From an uncultured Bacteroidales bacterium (GTDB taxonomy: Bacteria; Bacteroidota; Bacteroidia; Bacteroidales; UBA932): a stretch of 64,000 nt of DNA. The notes under the pieces are model-generated. The model was not told the origin of the DNA. It was given only the letters and a program-made list of their open reading frames with translations, and made no database searches. A program made the position numbers and the translations under genes. This document shows, piece after piece, positions 43,801-51,834 of this stretch (within the stretch, counting starts at the first letter, position 1; every line of letters starts with the position of its first letter). The DNA lies in contig CAMXAU010000004.1 of the NCBI GenBank assembly GCA_947179325.1, positions 1-64,000 of the forward strand. The letters run 5' to 3'.

Positions 43801-44037
43801 CATGTAGTCCATGTTCTCCACACCGTTGATGGACTCCTCAAGAGGGGCGATCACGGACTTCTGTATTGTCTCGGCGCTTGCTCCCGGATATGAAGTCATC
43901 ACCATCACCGTAGGAGGGGCGATGTCCGGATACTGCTCGACAGGCAATGTCGCAAGGCCGATTATTCCGGCCAGCAGGATAACTATTGAGATGACGGCCG
44001 AAAGTATCGGGCGTTCTATGAATGTCTTTAGCGTCAT
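40825..44037 (-). CDS. RND-family inner membrane efflux pump (HAE1/AcrB type)
   Basis: A 1070-residue AcrB-type proton-driven pump. It begins MTLKTFIERPILSAVISIVI with the next segment ATLPVEQYPDIAPPTVMV. The TM4 acidic pair is in ALAIGTVVDDSIVVVEAVQA, and later helices include GLLAKTAILITEYSSKRR and FGLLPLMFSTG. Two large periplasmic loops fit the length. It exports drugs, bile salts or other lipophilic compounds. It lies between the adaptor (15 bases upstream) and the outer membrane channel. Confidence 0.96.
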   Translation of the reverse strand: MTLKTFIERPILSAVISIVILLAGIIGLATLPVEQYPDIAPPTVMVMTSYPGASAETIQKSVIAPLEESINGVENMDYMTSSSTNTGDVTINIYFRQGTDPDMATVNVNNRVTMATGLLPAEVNQIGVTVLKRQSSMLKIVTLHSPKGTYDTKFLANYMKLNIEPQIKRIKGVGDVVLLSDQYSMRIWFNPAAMAQYRLIPSDIAGILAEQNIEAATGSFGESSGSAYEYVMKYRGRKMTAEEFGDIVISAKESGEILRLKDVARVELGIQSYGYVSKTDGHPGILSMIFQTAGSNATEVVNEIDALLAEASEDLPEDVEISTMMSVNDFLLASMKEVIKSLIIALILVILVVYFFLQDFRATLIPSISIFVSIIGTFAFLAAAGFTINLLTLFALVLAIGTVVDDSIVVVEAVQARFDAGYKSPYHAAHDAMGGITGAIVTSSLVFMAVFIPVSMMGGTSGIFYTQFGITMAVAVGLSAVNALTLAPALSAILMKPYVDENGRPVDNFSNRFRKVFTTGFNAIVDKYKYGVLFFIRRKWAMWGTVIVSIALLVVLMMNTKTGLVPDEDLGTIMIDITLAPGSSLQNTERVLQDISARLEDMKEIEIMSTVSGYGMISGSGAPYAQIILRLKDWEFRKKREEKVDALIGQVMARTADIKDAKIIPMAPPVITGYGTTNGFEMHLQDKNGGDVNDFFGVAMQFIGALNQRPEIAYAYSSFNPNFPQYMVDVDAVKCKRAGVSPATVLSTLGGYFGGQYVSNINRFSHIYRVMIQADPQYRMSPEDLNRTFVRMDNGEMAPLAQFVELTKVYGAQTLSRFNMYNSIAVNGAAADGYSSGDAIRAINEVASQVLPRGFGFEFSGITREEARTGNNSLIIYGICILLIYLILCAFYESLLIPMAVIISVPCGLMGSFLFAKFFGLENNIYLQTGIIMLIGLLAKTAILITEYSSKRRKAGMSLTQAAIGAAKIRLRPILMTALTMIFGLLPLMFSTGVGANGNSSLGTGAVGGMIVGTLVILFLVPSLFCVFEFIEEKFRPVEHERGDWQVQGEIEDVREMKKRKGERDNTVKL

Positions 44038-44052
44038 GATTATCCTCCCTGA

Positions 44053-45183
44053 TTATTCTGCAGCCGAGTCTTTTGTCTGGACAGCCTGTCCCTCACGTAC
44101 CATTCCGACACCCTCGGCAAGTATGATGTCACCGGCCGACAGCCCTGAAGTGACCACATATTCCTTTCCATTGTCTGAAAGCATCACGGCAAGGCGTGCG
44201 GCCTGTGTCTTTCCGTCAACTATCCTGTAGGCGAAGACCAGGTCCTGCATCTCGAATGTCGCGGTACAAGGTATAACGACAGCATTTTCAACTGTGCGCG
44301 GAAGCACTACGGTACCGGATGCACCGCTATGGAGGATTCCACCGTTGTTCGGGAACACGGCACGCACTGATGCAGTTCCTGTGCTGCGGTCTATCACGCC
44401 GCTGATGCTCTCGACCTTTCCAGCCTCCTTGTAGATTGCACCGTTATTCAGCTTGAGCTGTACATCAGGGAACGCAGCAAGTGCCTCATCCATGCTTCCG
44501 TACTCGCATGTCATGTCAAGCAGCTTGTTCTCCGTAAGCGAGAAATATACATACATCTGGGAATTGTCAGACACTGTGGTCAGCGGCTGCGGAAGAGACG
44601 GGGCTACAAGAGCACCCTCACGGTAAGGGAGTGTACCGACTACACCGTCAGCAGGGCTGAGTACCATTGTATATGTCATGTTGTTCTTTGCCGTGACTTC
44701 CTGAGCCTGTGCCTGCGCGAGCTGAGCCTTGGCTGTCAGCAGCTGGTTGTAGCTTGTCTGGAGGTCATAGTCGGAAATCACATCTTTTTCACGGAGCGCC
44801 TTGCGGCTGTCATACACGAGCTGCGCTGTTGCAACCCCGGCCTCGGCTGCCTCGACATTGGCCTGGGCCATCTGGAGAGCCGCCTTGAAAGGCACCTGGT
44901 CTATGATGAACAGGGACTGTCCCTTGCGGACCTTCTGCCCCTCTGTCACGCATACCTTTGATATTGTCCCGGACACCTGCGGATAGATGGCGATGTCCTG
45001 GCGTCCCTGGATAGACGCCGGATAGCTATCAGATAGAACGATATCCCTTTCCGATACCGTTATTGTCCCATACACATTGTTCACGGCCTCTGTCCGTGGC
45101 TGCTGTCCGCATGACAGCAGAAGAAGGCAGCCAGAAATCATTGCCGCAATCCTTGTCTTACTACATTTCATACTTCTTTTCAT
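44053..45183 (-). CDS. RND efflux periplasmic adaptor (membrane fusion protein)
   Basis: About 376 residues, lipoprotein signal ending LLLSCGQQ. ATG 45183 (MKRSMKCSKTR) is the most plausible start; the frame is open to 45234. The lipoyl/hairpin half motifs are AIYPQVSGTISKVCVTEGQK and SLFIIDQVPFKAALQMAQAN, followed by an alpha-hairpin (ALREKDVISDYDLQTSYNQL) and the beta-barrel part with NGGILHSGASGTVVLPR. It bridges pump and channel. It is the first gene of the operon and diverges from the AraC-type regulator. Confidence 0.93.
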   Translation of the reverse strand: MKRSMKCSKTRIAAMISGCLLLLSCGQQPRTEAVNNVYGTITVSERDIVLSDSYPASIQGRQDIAIYPQVSGTISKVCVTEGQKVRKGQSLFIIDQVPFKAALQMAQANVEAAEAGVATAQLVYDSRKALREKDVISDYDLQTSYNQLLTAKAQLAQAQAQEVTAKNNMTYTMVLSPADGVVGTLPYREGALVAPSLPQPLTTVSDNSQMYVYFSLTENKLLDMTCEYGSMDEALAAFPDVQLKLNNGAIYKEAGKVESISGVIDRSTGTASVRAVFPNNGGILHSGASGTVVLPRTVENAVVIPCTATFEMQDLVFAYRIVDGKTQAARLAVMLSDNGKEYVVTSGLSAGDIILAEGVGMVREGQAVQTKDSAAE

Positions 45184-45329
45184 ATTTACATTTAATATCC
45201 TCATTATATTCATACACAGCACGTAAGGCCACACACCCGGCAGGCCTGTCCTATATGGCCACCCAGGTCCCTGGTCTCATGAAATCAACCTGATTCCGGC
45301 AATTTTCCCTGTTTCCGGTTTCAGGGGTG

Positions 45330-45337
45330 CAAAAGTA
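45330..45337 (-). promoter_or_regulatory. -7 element for the RND efflux operon
   Basis: TACTTTTG on the minus strand, about 150 bases before the adaptor start, in the region shared with the divergent regulator gene. Confidence 0.5.
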
Positions 45338-45427
45338 GCACAGAATTATGTGCGGAAAAACGTCAAAAGCCAATCATTTTTGACCAAAAACGGAACATGA
45401 ATTATATATTTAGTATATTTGCAGGCT

Positions 45428-46288
45428 ATGGAAAACATAAAAATGTTGTCAGAATCGGCATTCTCAAAGGAGAATCCGTTCATAATAAGGGACTTCGGTT
45501 CCGAGATATGCGCAGATATACCATTCAGGACAAAGGGAGGGAGCATATTCCTGTGCACAAGAGGAACATGCAAGGTATACCTTGACATCGGGCCGCATTA
45601 CATTTCCGCAGGCTGCGAGAGCATTGTACTTCCAGAGACAAACATATCATTCACTGAATGCAGCGAAGACCTGCACATCACGATATTCTACTTTTCCGAA
45701 GACATGCTGTCACAGGCTTCACGGAAATTCGCCCCTGATTTCTTCAGCCACATATCACGCACCCCTGTCTACATGCACAAGAACAGTACAGAGGAGTCTA
45801 CGCTCACATATTTCTCGCTTCTGAAAATGACATATCTTGACAGGCGCAACAGGTACAGGACAATCATTGCGACCAACATCCTCAGGAGCTTCCTCCTGAA
45901 TGTATATGACAAGATACAGAAATATGAGTTCGGAGGCACCAACGGAATGTCGGTCAGCAGGCCAGAGGAGATATACAATGAATTCAGGAGCCTTGTATAC
46001 GAGCATGGGGTGGAGCATCACGATGTCGCGTTCTATGCGGACAGGCTGTGCATCACTACCAGATATCTTGCCTCGATTACGGCAGACATTGCAAAGGAAT
46101 CCCCGAAGCAGACAATCGCAGCCTTCCTTGTCCAGGAGATCAAGATACTCCTCACATTCTCGGACCTCACCCTGCAGCAGATCTCCGACCGCCTGCATTT
46201 CCCTGACCAGTCGCACCTCGGGCGCTTCTTCAAGCAGAGGACCGGAATCACCCCGATAGCCTACCGCAAAAAAGAGATGGCCATGTAA
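45428..46288 (+). CDS. AraC-family transcriptional regulator
   Basis: A 286-residue protein with an N-terminal cupin-like ligand domain and a C-terminal AraC double helix-turn-helix. The latter includes FYADRLCITTRYLASITADI and the signature LTLQQISDRLHFPDQSHLGR then FFKQRTGITPIAYRK. ATG 45428 is preferred over 45419. A TATATTTG box lies only seven bases ahead of that ATG, so the transcript could be nearly leaderless, or the box is chance. Divergent placement suggests it controls the efflux operon. Confidence 0.88.
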   Translation: MENIKMLSESAFSKENPFIIRDFGSEICADIPFRTKGGSIFLCTRGTCKVYLDIGPHYISAGCESIVLPETNISFTECSEDLHITIFYFSEDMLSQASRKFAPDFFSHISRTPVYMHKNSTEESTLTYFSLLKMTYLDRRNRYRTIIATNILRSFLLNVYDKIQKYEFGGTNGMSVSRPEEIYNEFRSLVYEHGVEHHDVAFYADRLCITTRYLASITADIAKESPKQTIAAFLVQEIKILLTFSDLTLQQISDRLHFPDQSHLGRFFKQRTGITPIAYRKKEMAM

Positions 46289-46293
46289 AGGCG

Positions 46294-47193
46294 CTACAGC
46301 CAGTCCTGGCTGCGACGGCGTACCGCATCAGATTCGCAAAGCATACGGATGAACGCCCGGGCAGAGCGCTTCCGGTATGAGTTCCTCAACGTATGGATGC
46401 ATCCCTCCATTTCACTGCCCGGCACATCAAAAGGCACCGCCACAAGGCCCGGCTCATTATGTATGGTGGCCTCCGAGAGGATTGTCACCATATTGCCCTG
46501 GCGGACAAGCTGGAGAAGGATATTGACTTCATTCAGCTCTGCCCTGACATCGAGACCGTCATGCCTGGTAAGCAAGGTCTCAAGTGTATTCCGCGCCTGA
46601 AGCCCCCTTGAAGGGAGTATCAGCCTGTAGGGATACAGGTCCTTCAGGTCAATATGCCCCTTCCCGGCAAGTGCATGGTCGGAGCGTACTATTGCCGCAA
46701 GACGGTTGTCGAATATCGTATGCGACTCAATGTCCGGATACCTGCAGGTCGGCCTGAATGCAAGCACGAAATCCACTTCCCTCCGTTCCAGCATCCCCAT
46801 CAGCTCCTCCATGGTCTTACAGCATATGTTAAGCTTCACTTCCGGATAAAGCTTCATGAATCCCCGCACCGTCTCTGTCAGGATCGGTATGAATGTGTAT
46901 GTCACCCCTATGGTCAGCCTTCCGGAAAGCAGGCTCCGGATATCATTTATGCGGTTGACGCAGGTCTCTGCACTTTCCAGGGTCTTCATGGCATATGGCA
47001 GAAGCTCCTCACCGGCATCGGTCAGGGACACTTCATGGCTGTTACGTTCAAACAGCTGTACACCAAGTTCATTCTCCAGCTGGCGTATCTGCTGTGAAAG
47101 AGTGCTCTGCGTCACATAGAGGGATTTTGCCGCCTCTGAAAAATTCAGTGTTCCTGCAGCCTTGACGAAATATCTTAACTGTCTAAGTTCCAT
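46294..47193 (-). CDS. LysR-family transcriptional regulator
   Basis: A 299-residue protein starting MELRQLRYFVKAAGTLNFSE. The winged helix-turn-helix (AAKSLYVTQSTLSQQIRQLE) and the periplasmic-binding-like effector domain (LTIGVTYTFIPILTETVRGF; LAAIVRSDHALAGKGHIDLK) resemble CynR/OxyR-like members. It is convergent with the AraC gene with a gap of only five bases. It lies 47 bases downstream of the ThrE-type genes on the same strand, which may be its targets. Confidence 0.92.
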   Translation of the reverse strand: MELRQLRYFVKAAGTLNFSEAAKSLYVTQSTLSQQIRQLENELGVQLFERNSHEVSLTDAGEELLPYAMKTLESAETCVNRINDIRSLLSGRLTIGVTYTFIPILTETVRGFMKLYPEVKLNICCKTMEELMGMLERREVDFVLAFRPTCRYPDIESHTIFDNRLAAIVRSDHALAGKGHIDLKDLYPYRLILPSRGLQARNTLETLLTRHDGLDVRAELNEVNILLQLVRQGNMVTILSEATIHNEPGLVAVPFDVPGSEMEGCIHTLRNSYRKRSARAFIRMLCESDAVRRRSQDWL

Positions 47194-47240
47194 ATGAAAA
47201 TCAATTAAACGCTGAAAGGGGGTCCAAAATTAGGAAATTT

Positions 47241-47726
47241 CTATATATATCTTGTCGCCTTGAAAGATATTTTCTTGAACACGAATATAGGCAGGGTCAC
47301 CCCTATGGCCATCACAAGAAGGACAACGATGCAGGTAAGCAAGTTATATGATGTAAGATAGAAATAGTGATGAAACTCGCCTTCACCGCAGCACAGGCAC
47401 AGGACAAGGTTCTGGAATGTCCTGTAGGCATACATCCCCGGAATCATCGGAAGCAGAGCTGGAAACGAGATGGCCTCGGCAGGGCATTTTGCGGCAGGCG
47501 CGGAAAAGACTGCAAGGCAGCCAATGGCCAGGGCAGCGGCAAGGCTTGCCAGGGCAATATGGCAATCTGCTGACTCCATAAGCACGAACCTTACAGGATG
47601 CCCTACAGCCGCAATGGCTGCACACCACGGATATGCAGATTTCGGTGGATTGCTTATACTTGCGAATCCGACAGCAGCCACAGCAGCAAAGAATCCGTCC
47701 TGAATTATCTCCATAGCAAAATTCAT
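47241..47726 (-). CDS. ThrE-type exporter, small subunit (DUF3815-like)
   Basis: A 161-residue membrane protein starting MNFAMEIIQDGFFAAVAAVG, with four to five hydrophobic helices and the segment FPALLPMIPGMYAYRTFQNL typical of the C-terminal half of ThrE threonine/serine exporters. In many Bacteria ThrE is split in this way. ATG 47726 is chosen because it leaves a 29-base gap to the partner gene; the longer frame overlaps it. Confidence 0.8.
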   Translation of the reverse strand: MNFAMEIIQDGFFAAVAAVGFASISNPPKSAYPWCAAIAAVGHPVRFVLMESADCHIALASLAAALAIGCLAVFSAPAAKCPAEAISFPALLPMIPGMYAYRTFQNLVLCLCCGEGEFHHYFYLTSYNLLTCIVVLLVMAIGVTLPIFVFKKISFKATRYI

Positions 47727-47755
47727 ATACCTTAAATAATATATAGTGAAACCTC

Positions 47756-48511
47756 CTAAAACCATTTGATGCTCATGGCAAGCAGGCCGCCGCACAGGCC
47801 AGCCGACAGACATGCGGTCAATACCGCTGCATCCATGAATCGGCTAAGGAAACTCAGATAATGCCCGTCAAGGAGGTCGCTCATCGAATTAAGGTAAGGT
47901 ATTCCTGGAATAAGGTACAAGATACTCGTCCCAAGCGCGACATCCGGAGTCTCCCCTATCCCGAACACATATCCAGCCGAGCCTATAACCGAAGAGACGA
48001 AAGCGGATATCGCGAACACAAGCCTTATGTCAATGCCGTCCTCAAGCATGATCTGCCGCAGCCGGAATCCGGCAAGCGTTGCCGCAAGCACAATTCCCAT
48101 GGAAACCAGGTCCCCACCGAAAAGACGGCAGAATGAGGCATTGGCGAGAGAAGCCAATATAAGTATAAGCCATTTATTTGCAGGCTTTAAACGGGAGATA
48201 ACTGCAAATCTCCGCCTTGCCTCATCAAAAGTAACCTTGCCGTCAGCCAATTCCCAGCTTAACGAACTGAGCCTTGTGTTCATGTCAAACCTGATTCCTT
48301 TCCTATGTATAGGTTCTGTATTGCAGGATGAGAGCCTGTGCTCCCTGTCCCATAGGGTCAGCTCCACAGACGAAGGCATTATCACAAGTACAGGTCTCAT
48401 CCCCATGGCCCGTGCCATCCTCCTGACATTTTTCTCTATCCTTATGCATGTAGCCCCGCATCCGAGCATAAGCGCGGCATATTCAGACAGGAAGAGACAG
48501 GCTTCCGTCAT
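47756..48511 (-). CDS. ThrE-type threonine/serine exporter, large subunit
   Basis: About 251 residues from ATG 48511 (MTEACLFLSEYAALMLGCGA...). The frame is open upstream to 48691 but that part lies over the preceding small gene. The N-terminal cytosolic domain is hydrolase-like (TCIRIEKNVRRMARAMGM; SSVELTLWDRE). Five membrane helices follow, including GTSILYLIPGIPYLNSMSDL, the PG motif of the PF06738 family. It probably exports small amino acids with its partner gene. Confidence 0.83.
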   Translation of the reverse strand: MTEACLFLSEYAALMLGCGATCIRIEKNVRRMARAMGMRPVLVIMPSSVELTLWDREHRLSSCNTEPIHRKGIRFDMNTRLSSLSWELADGKVTFDEARRRFAVISRLKPANKWLILILASLANASFCRLFGGDLVSMGIVLAATLAGFRLRQIMLEDGIDIRLVFAISAFVSSVIGSAGYVFGIGETPDVALGTSILYLIPGIPYLNSMSDLLDGHYLSFLSRFMDAAVLTACLSAGLCGGLLAMSIKWF

Positions 48512-48533
48512 CTGCAGCTGCCTGCCTTCCAGA

Positions 48534-48740
48534 CTACATGTCCTCGAACTCATCCTCATCATCAAAGATATATGGTCTTTCACGGATCCTCTGCCCTGTC
48601 TCGGCATCAAAGAAATGACGGTTCTGCACCGGCTCCTCATGTGTCTTCTCAAAACACCTGTAGACAAATGCGGCCAATACGCAGGCCACAATAAAAATCC
48701 AAACTAAAATCTGCATGTCCATAATCATTATTTCTTCCAT
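48534..48740 (-). CDS. Small single-span membrane protein of unknown function
   Basis: A 68-residue protein. One N-terminal transmembrane helix (ILVWIFIVACVLAAFVY) is followed by a short acidic cytosolic tail ending IFDDEDEFEDM. No family is recognized. It is the first gene after a consensus promoter and starts the ThrE cluster, so it is probably real. The exact start may be ATG 48740 or a downstream ATG near 48722. Confidence 0.55.
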   Translation of the reverse strand: MEEIMIMDMQILVWIFIVACVLAAFVYRCFEKTHEEPVQNRHFFDAETGQRIRERPYIFDDEDEFEDM

Positions 48741-48755
48741 TTTCTAAAAACGGCG

Positions 48756-48786
48756 CAAAAGTATGGATTCAGGGCATCACAGCAAA
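48756..48786 (-). promoter_or_regulatory. Consensus Bacteroidota promoter for the ThrE cluster
   Basis: Minus-strand TTTG (plus 48783-48786), a 19-base spacer and TACTTTTG (plus 48756-48763). Both boxes are perfect. Confidence 0.75.
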
Positions 48787-48849
48787 GGATTGGTCAAGGA
48801 AAGATTCGATACCTGCTATCGGGAATTTCTATAGTACAGGCACCATAAA

Positions 48850-48898
48850 AAGACAAGCGTTCCCGGCCGGCATCTTATCTGCCAGCCAGGAACGCCTT
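48850..48898 (-). terminator. Terminator after the FKBP gene
   Basis: Long imperfect stem GCGTTCC(C/T)GGC(C/T)GGCA on both sides of a short loop (48857-48896), followed on the minus strand by TTGTCTTTTT. It lies about 20 bases after the stop codon. Confidence 0.85.
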
Positions 48899-48918
48899 CA
48901 GAGCCATATGGAACGGGA

Positions 48919-49524
48919 CTAAAGCACTTCTATCAGCTCCACAGTGAAAACGAGTGCACTGTATGGAGGGATTGCGCCCGGTGCCCCAGCCTCCCCGTAT
49001 CCGAGAGTATATGGGATATAGAGTTCATATTTCGCCCCTTCAGACATCAGCTGGAGTCCTTCTGTCCAACCTGCAATAACCTGGTTCAGGCCGAACACGG
49101 CAGGCTGGTTACGGTCATATGAACTGTCAAATTTGCTTCCATTGATGAATGTGCCTTCATAATGGCATTTCACCTTGTCTGTAGCCTTAGGCTTCTTTCC
49201 TGTGCCTTCCTTGACCACCTTGTACTGCAGGCCGCTCGGAAGGACTGTGACACCCTCTTTCTTGGCATTGTCAGCGAGGAATTCCTCTCCCTCCTGGCGC
49301 ACGGCTGCACTCATGGCAGCCATCTCAGCCTTCTGCTTTGACTCGATCTCAGCGAAATACTTGTCAAGCAGCTTACCTGCCTCCTCAAAGCTGATCTCAG
49401 GCTCGGCACCTGTAAGGACCGCCTTTAGACCTGCTGTAAAATCGTTGAATTCAACCTCCTTTACACCCGAGGAGATCATGTTGTGGGCAATGCTCATGCC
49501 CAAAGCGTAACTGTTCTTGTCCAT
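48919..49524 (-). CDS. FKBP-type peptidyl-prolyl cis-trans isomerase
   Basis: A 201-residue protein. The N-terminal Mip/FkpA-like dimerization helices (MDKNSYALGMSIAHNMISSG; EEAGKLLDKYFAEIESKQK) precede a complete FKBP domain (VKCHYEGTFINGSKFDSSYD; VIAGWTEGLQLMSEGAKYEL; IPPYSALVFTVELIEVL). No signal peptide is visible, so it may be cytosolic. It catalyses proline isomerization during folding. Confidence 0.93.
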   Translation of the reverse strand: MDKNSYALGMSIAHNMISSGVKEVEFNDFTAGLKAVLTGAEPEISFEEAGKLLDKYFAEIESKQKAEMAAMSAAVRQEGEEFLADNAKKEGVTVLPSGLQYKVVKEGTGKKPKATDKVKCHYEGTFINGSKFDSSYDRNQPAVFGLNQVIAGWTEGLQLMSEGAKYELYIPYTLGYGEAGAPGAIPPYSALVFTVELIEVL

Positions 49525-49603
49525 AAAATATCTATTATAAGTTTATTCCATTCAAAGGTCCGGCCACCCTTGCGCAAACAATCCGGCACTGGCAGCCATT
49601 GTT

Positions 49604-50251
49604 CTATATCAAAGGCACATCAATATATTCAGCCCCAGGGAAATCCCGGGCAATCACCTCCCTGAGATATGCCTGTGTATCATTTGAGATAGTCTCGTCA
49701 TCTTCATGCGGAAAAGCATTGAAGACAAGAGCCTTGAGGGTCATGCCCCGTGACTTTATGGCCTCAAGCCCGAGAAGAGTGTGATTTATGCTGCCAAGTC
49801 TTCCGGAAGTGACAAATATGACAGGATATCCCTTTTCCCTGACATAGTCTATTGTAAGCATGTCACGCGTAAGTGGCACCATCAGTCCTCCCGCACCTTC
49901 AAGAAGCACGGCATCGAAACGCCCGGACAGGACCTCCGTAGCCTTTCCTATCTTTGCAAGGTCAACCGGTCTCCCGTCTATCTCGGAAGCGAGATGCGGT
50001 GAGCATGGATAAGTGAAGATTTCAGGCATCGTAAGCCCCTCCATATCCTCCGGGAGAAGTCCGCACCCCATGATTCTCCTGTGAAGTTCAATGTCTTCGG
50101 ACATCCCGGTGTTACCGGTCTGTATGAGCTTCTGTGTAATTGTCTTTACCCCGGCGGCATTCCATTGCCTCGCAATCCATCCTGTGGCATAGCTTTTTCC
50201 GGCATCTGTGTCTATTCCTGACACGAAATATACATTTTCCTTCATATCCAT
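49604..50251 (-). CDS. bioD: Dethiobiotin synthetase
   Basis: About 215 residues. The start is MDMKENVYFVSGIDTDAGKS (ATG 50251 or 50245), with P-loop GIDTDAGKS. The conserved VLLEGAGGLMVPL segment of the carboxylate/ATP site follows. It closes the ureido ring of dethiobiotin from diaminopelargonate, CO2 and ATP. It is the last gene of the bioF-bioG-bioC-bioD run. Confidence 0.94.
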   Translation of the reverse strand: MDMKENVYFVSGIDTDAGKSYATGWIARQWNAAGVKTITQKLIQTGNTGMSEDIELHRRIMGCGLLPEDMEGLTMPEIFTYPCSPHLASEIDGRPVDLAKIGKATEVLSGRFDAVLLEGAGGLMVPLTRDMLTIDYVREKGYPVIFVTSGRLGSINHTLLGLEAIKSRGMTLKALVFNAFPHEDDETISNDTQAYLREVIARDFPGAEYIDVPLI

Positions 50252-50299
50252 TATATAAATTATTCCATAATCGGCCACATGACAGTCCACCCTGTGCAT

Positions 50300-51073
50300 C
50301 TACCTCAATGGGGCGTGTGCCATGACCCACACCGGATGATAAGTCAGCGTCACTCCGTCTCCGCAGGAAAACTTCTCTGAATATTTCCCGACAAACTCTG
50401 AATATCTCCCCTTTGTCCAGGCCTCACGCCTTATTCCCGTCACGCCTGTCCCCTTGAGATGCCTGAGCACATCAGCAGGAGAACTGAATTTCATTACAAT
50501 ATGTTCATCCGCCACGGATATTCCGCAGAAATGGGCTGAAACCATCCGCTCAAGTTCATCAGGCCGGCAGTAATCAAGCCCCGCTCCCTCCAGGACTGAA
50601 AACTCCTTGAGATTGTCCGGTCCGAAAGTACTGAAAGCCATCACCCCGCCTGGAGACAGGGAAGCTGCGCACCTTGCAAAGAATGCAGGCAGGTCGCTCA
50701 GCCACTGCACCGTGGAGCCAGATATAATCATATCCATATTTTCCGGAAAGCATACAGACTCGGCATCGCCTGGAATGAACTCTACTCCCGGGAGCACAGA
50801 CACGAATTGCCCGGCTGAGTCACACAAGTCATTCGCCACCAGCACATCCGGCTTTATCCTGCTGACTATCCTCCTCGTAAGAAGCCCGTCCCCGCATCCT
50901 ATCTCAAGCACACGCCTCCATGGATTACCTCCTGCTTCATCCATACATCCCGGGGAATCAGCAAACACCATATCAACAAGCCTGTCCGCGACCAGATGCT
51001 GTACATCAGCCATGGCGGAATAGCTGCCCATCGAGCGTGTAAAACGTGTTCTTATCAGTTCCTTGTCCAACAT
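50300..51073 (-). CDS. bioC: Malonyl-ACP O-methyltransferase
   Basis: A 257-residue SAM-dependent methyltransferase with motif I VLEIGCGDGLLTRRI and the BioC-type pattern DMIISGSTVQWLSDLPAFF. It begins MLDKELIRTRFTRSMGSYSA. It methylates malonyl-ACP so that fatty acid synthesis can build pimeloyl-ACP methyl ester. It starts six bases after bioG ends. Confidence 0.93.
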   Translation of the reverse strand: MLDKELIRTRFTRSMGSYSAMADVQHLVADRLVDMVFADSPGCMDEAGGNPWRRVLEIGCGDGLLTRRIVSRIKPDVLVANDLCDSAGQFVSVLPGVEFIPGDAESVCFPENMDMIISGSTVQWLSDLPAFFARCAASLSPGGVMAFSTFGPDNLKEFSVLEGAGLDYCRPDELERMVSAHFCGISVADEHIVMKFSSPADVLRHLKGTGVTGIRREAWTKGRYSEFVGKYSEKFSCGDGVTLTYHPVWVMAHAPLR

Positions 51074-51079
51074 GTAAAA

Positions 51080-51808
51080 TCATTTTTCCCGGATCCACCC
51101 ATCTCCTCCGGCAACAACATCAGCCGGCAAAGATAGGACAAATTTAAAGATTGACGGTTCATAATGTCTTGCATCCTCCGCCTCATGCAGCTCTACGCCG
51201 AGATTTTCCCAGGCATTTTTCTGGTTCTGCGGAGGAAAAATCATATCTGAGCCTCCGATGACAGCCATATCCCATCCAAATCCAGAATCACATGGGCACG
51301 CAGCCACCGCCTTGCCTATACTGTCAAGCTCATCCCTCAGTTCATCCAGTCCCCTGCCGGGAAGATGCTCCATGAAATGCCCCATCTCAGGCCCGCACAT
51401 CCTCCTGCGGAATTTCGCGAGAGTGATTTCAGAAAGATTTTCAAGCGTACCGGCAAATATATTCACCGGTATTCCCATGGAGTCATCTATAGGGAAAGGT
51501 GTCCCCCCTATCGCGATACGGCTCTCCCACACGGGACTGCCGGCCAAGGCACTCCTGGCATCCTTTCCGCTGCCGAATACATGCCCGGCAGCCCATACCC
51601 CCATGGACCAGGCCACAAGCCTGACCTTTGAATACCCGTCAAGGATGGAATAATCAAAATCCATTTCCCTGTAGTCATAGCACAGGATAAAGTCATATCC
51701 GGCAAGTACAGCGTAGCATCCAAACAGCTCCGGGCCGCTGCCCCAGCCTCCGAACATCAGGACAACTCCCCGATTTCCGTCTTCCCTTATTATATATTCC
51801 TGTTTCAT
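51080..51808 (-). CDS. bioG: Pimeloyl-ACP methyl ester esterase BioG
   Basis: About 242 residues from ATG 51808 (MKQEYIIREDGNRGVVLMFG GW). The alpha/beta-hydrolase pattern and nucleophile elbow LVAWSMGVWAA are those of the DUF452/BioG family. A late Asp and His (HYEPS) complete the triad. It cleaves the methyl ester of pimeloyl-ACP, taking the role BioH has in E. coli. The neighbours bioC and bioF support this strongly. The frame also allows ATG 51844, overlapping bioF. Confidence 0.9.
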   Translation of the reverse strand: MKQEYIIREDGNRGVVLMFGGWGSGPELFGCYAVLAGYDFILCYDYREMDFDYSILDGYSKVRLVAWSMGVWAAGHVFGSGKDARSALAGSPVWESRIAIGGTPFPIDDSMGIPVNIFAGTLENLSEITLAKFRRRMCGPEMGHFMEHLPGRGLDELRDELDSIGKAVAACPCDSGFGWDMAVIGGSDMIFPPQNQKNAWENLGVELHEAEDARHYEPSIFKFVLSLPADVVAGGDGWIREK

Positions 51809-51834
51809 CCAAGATCCTATATTCTGAACATTAA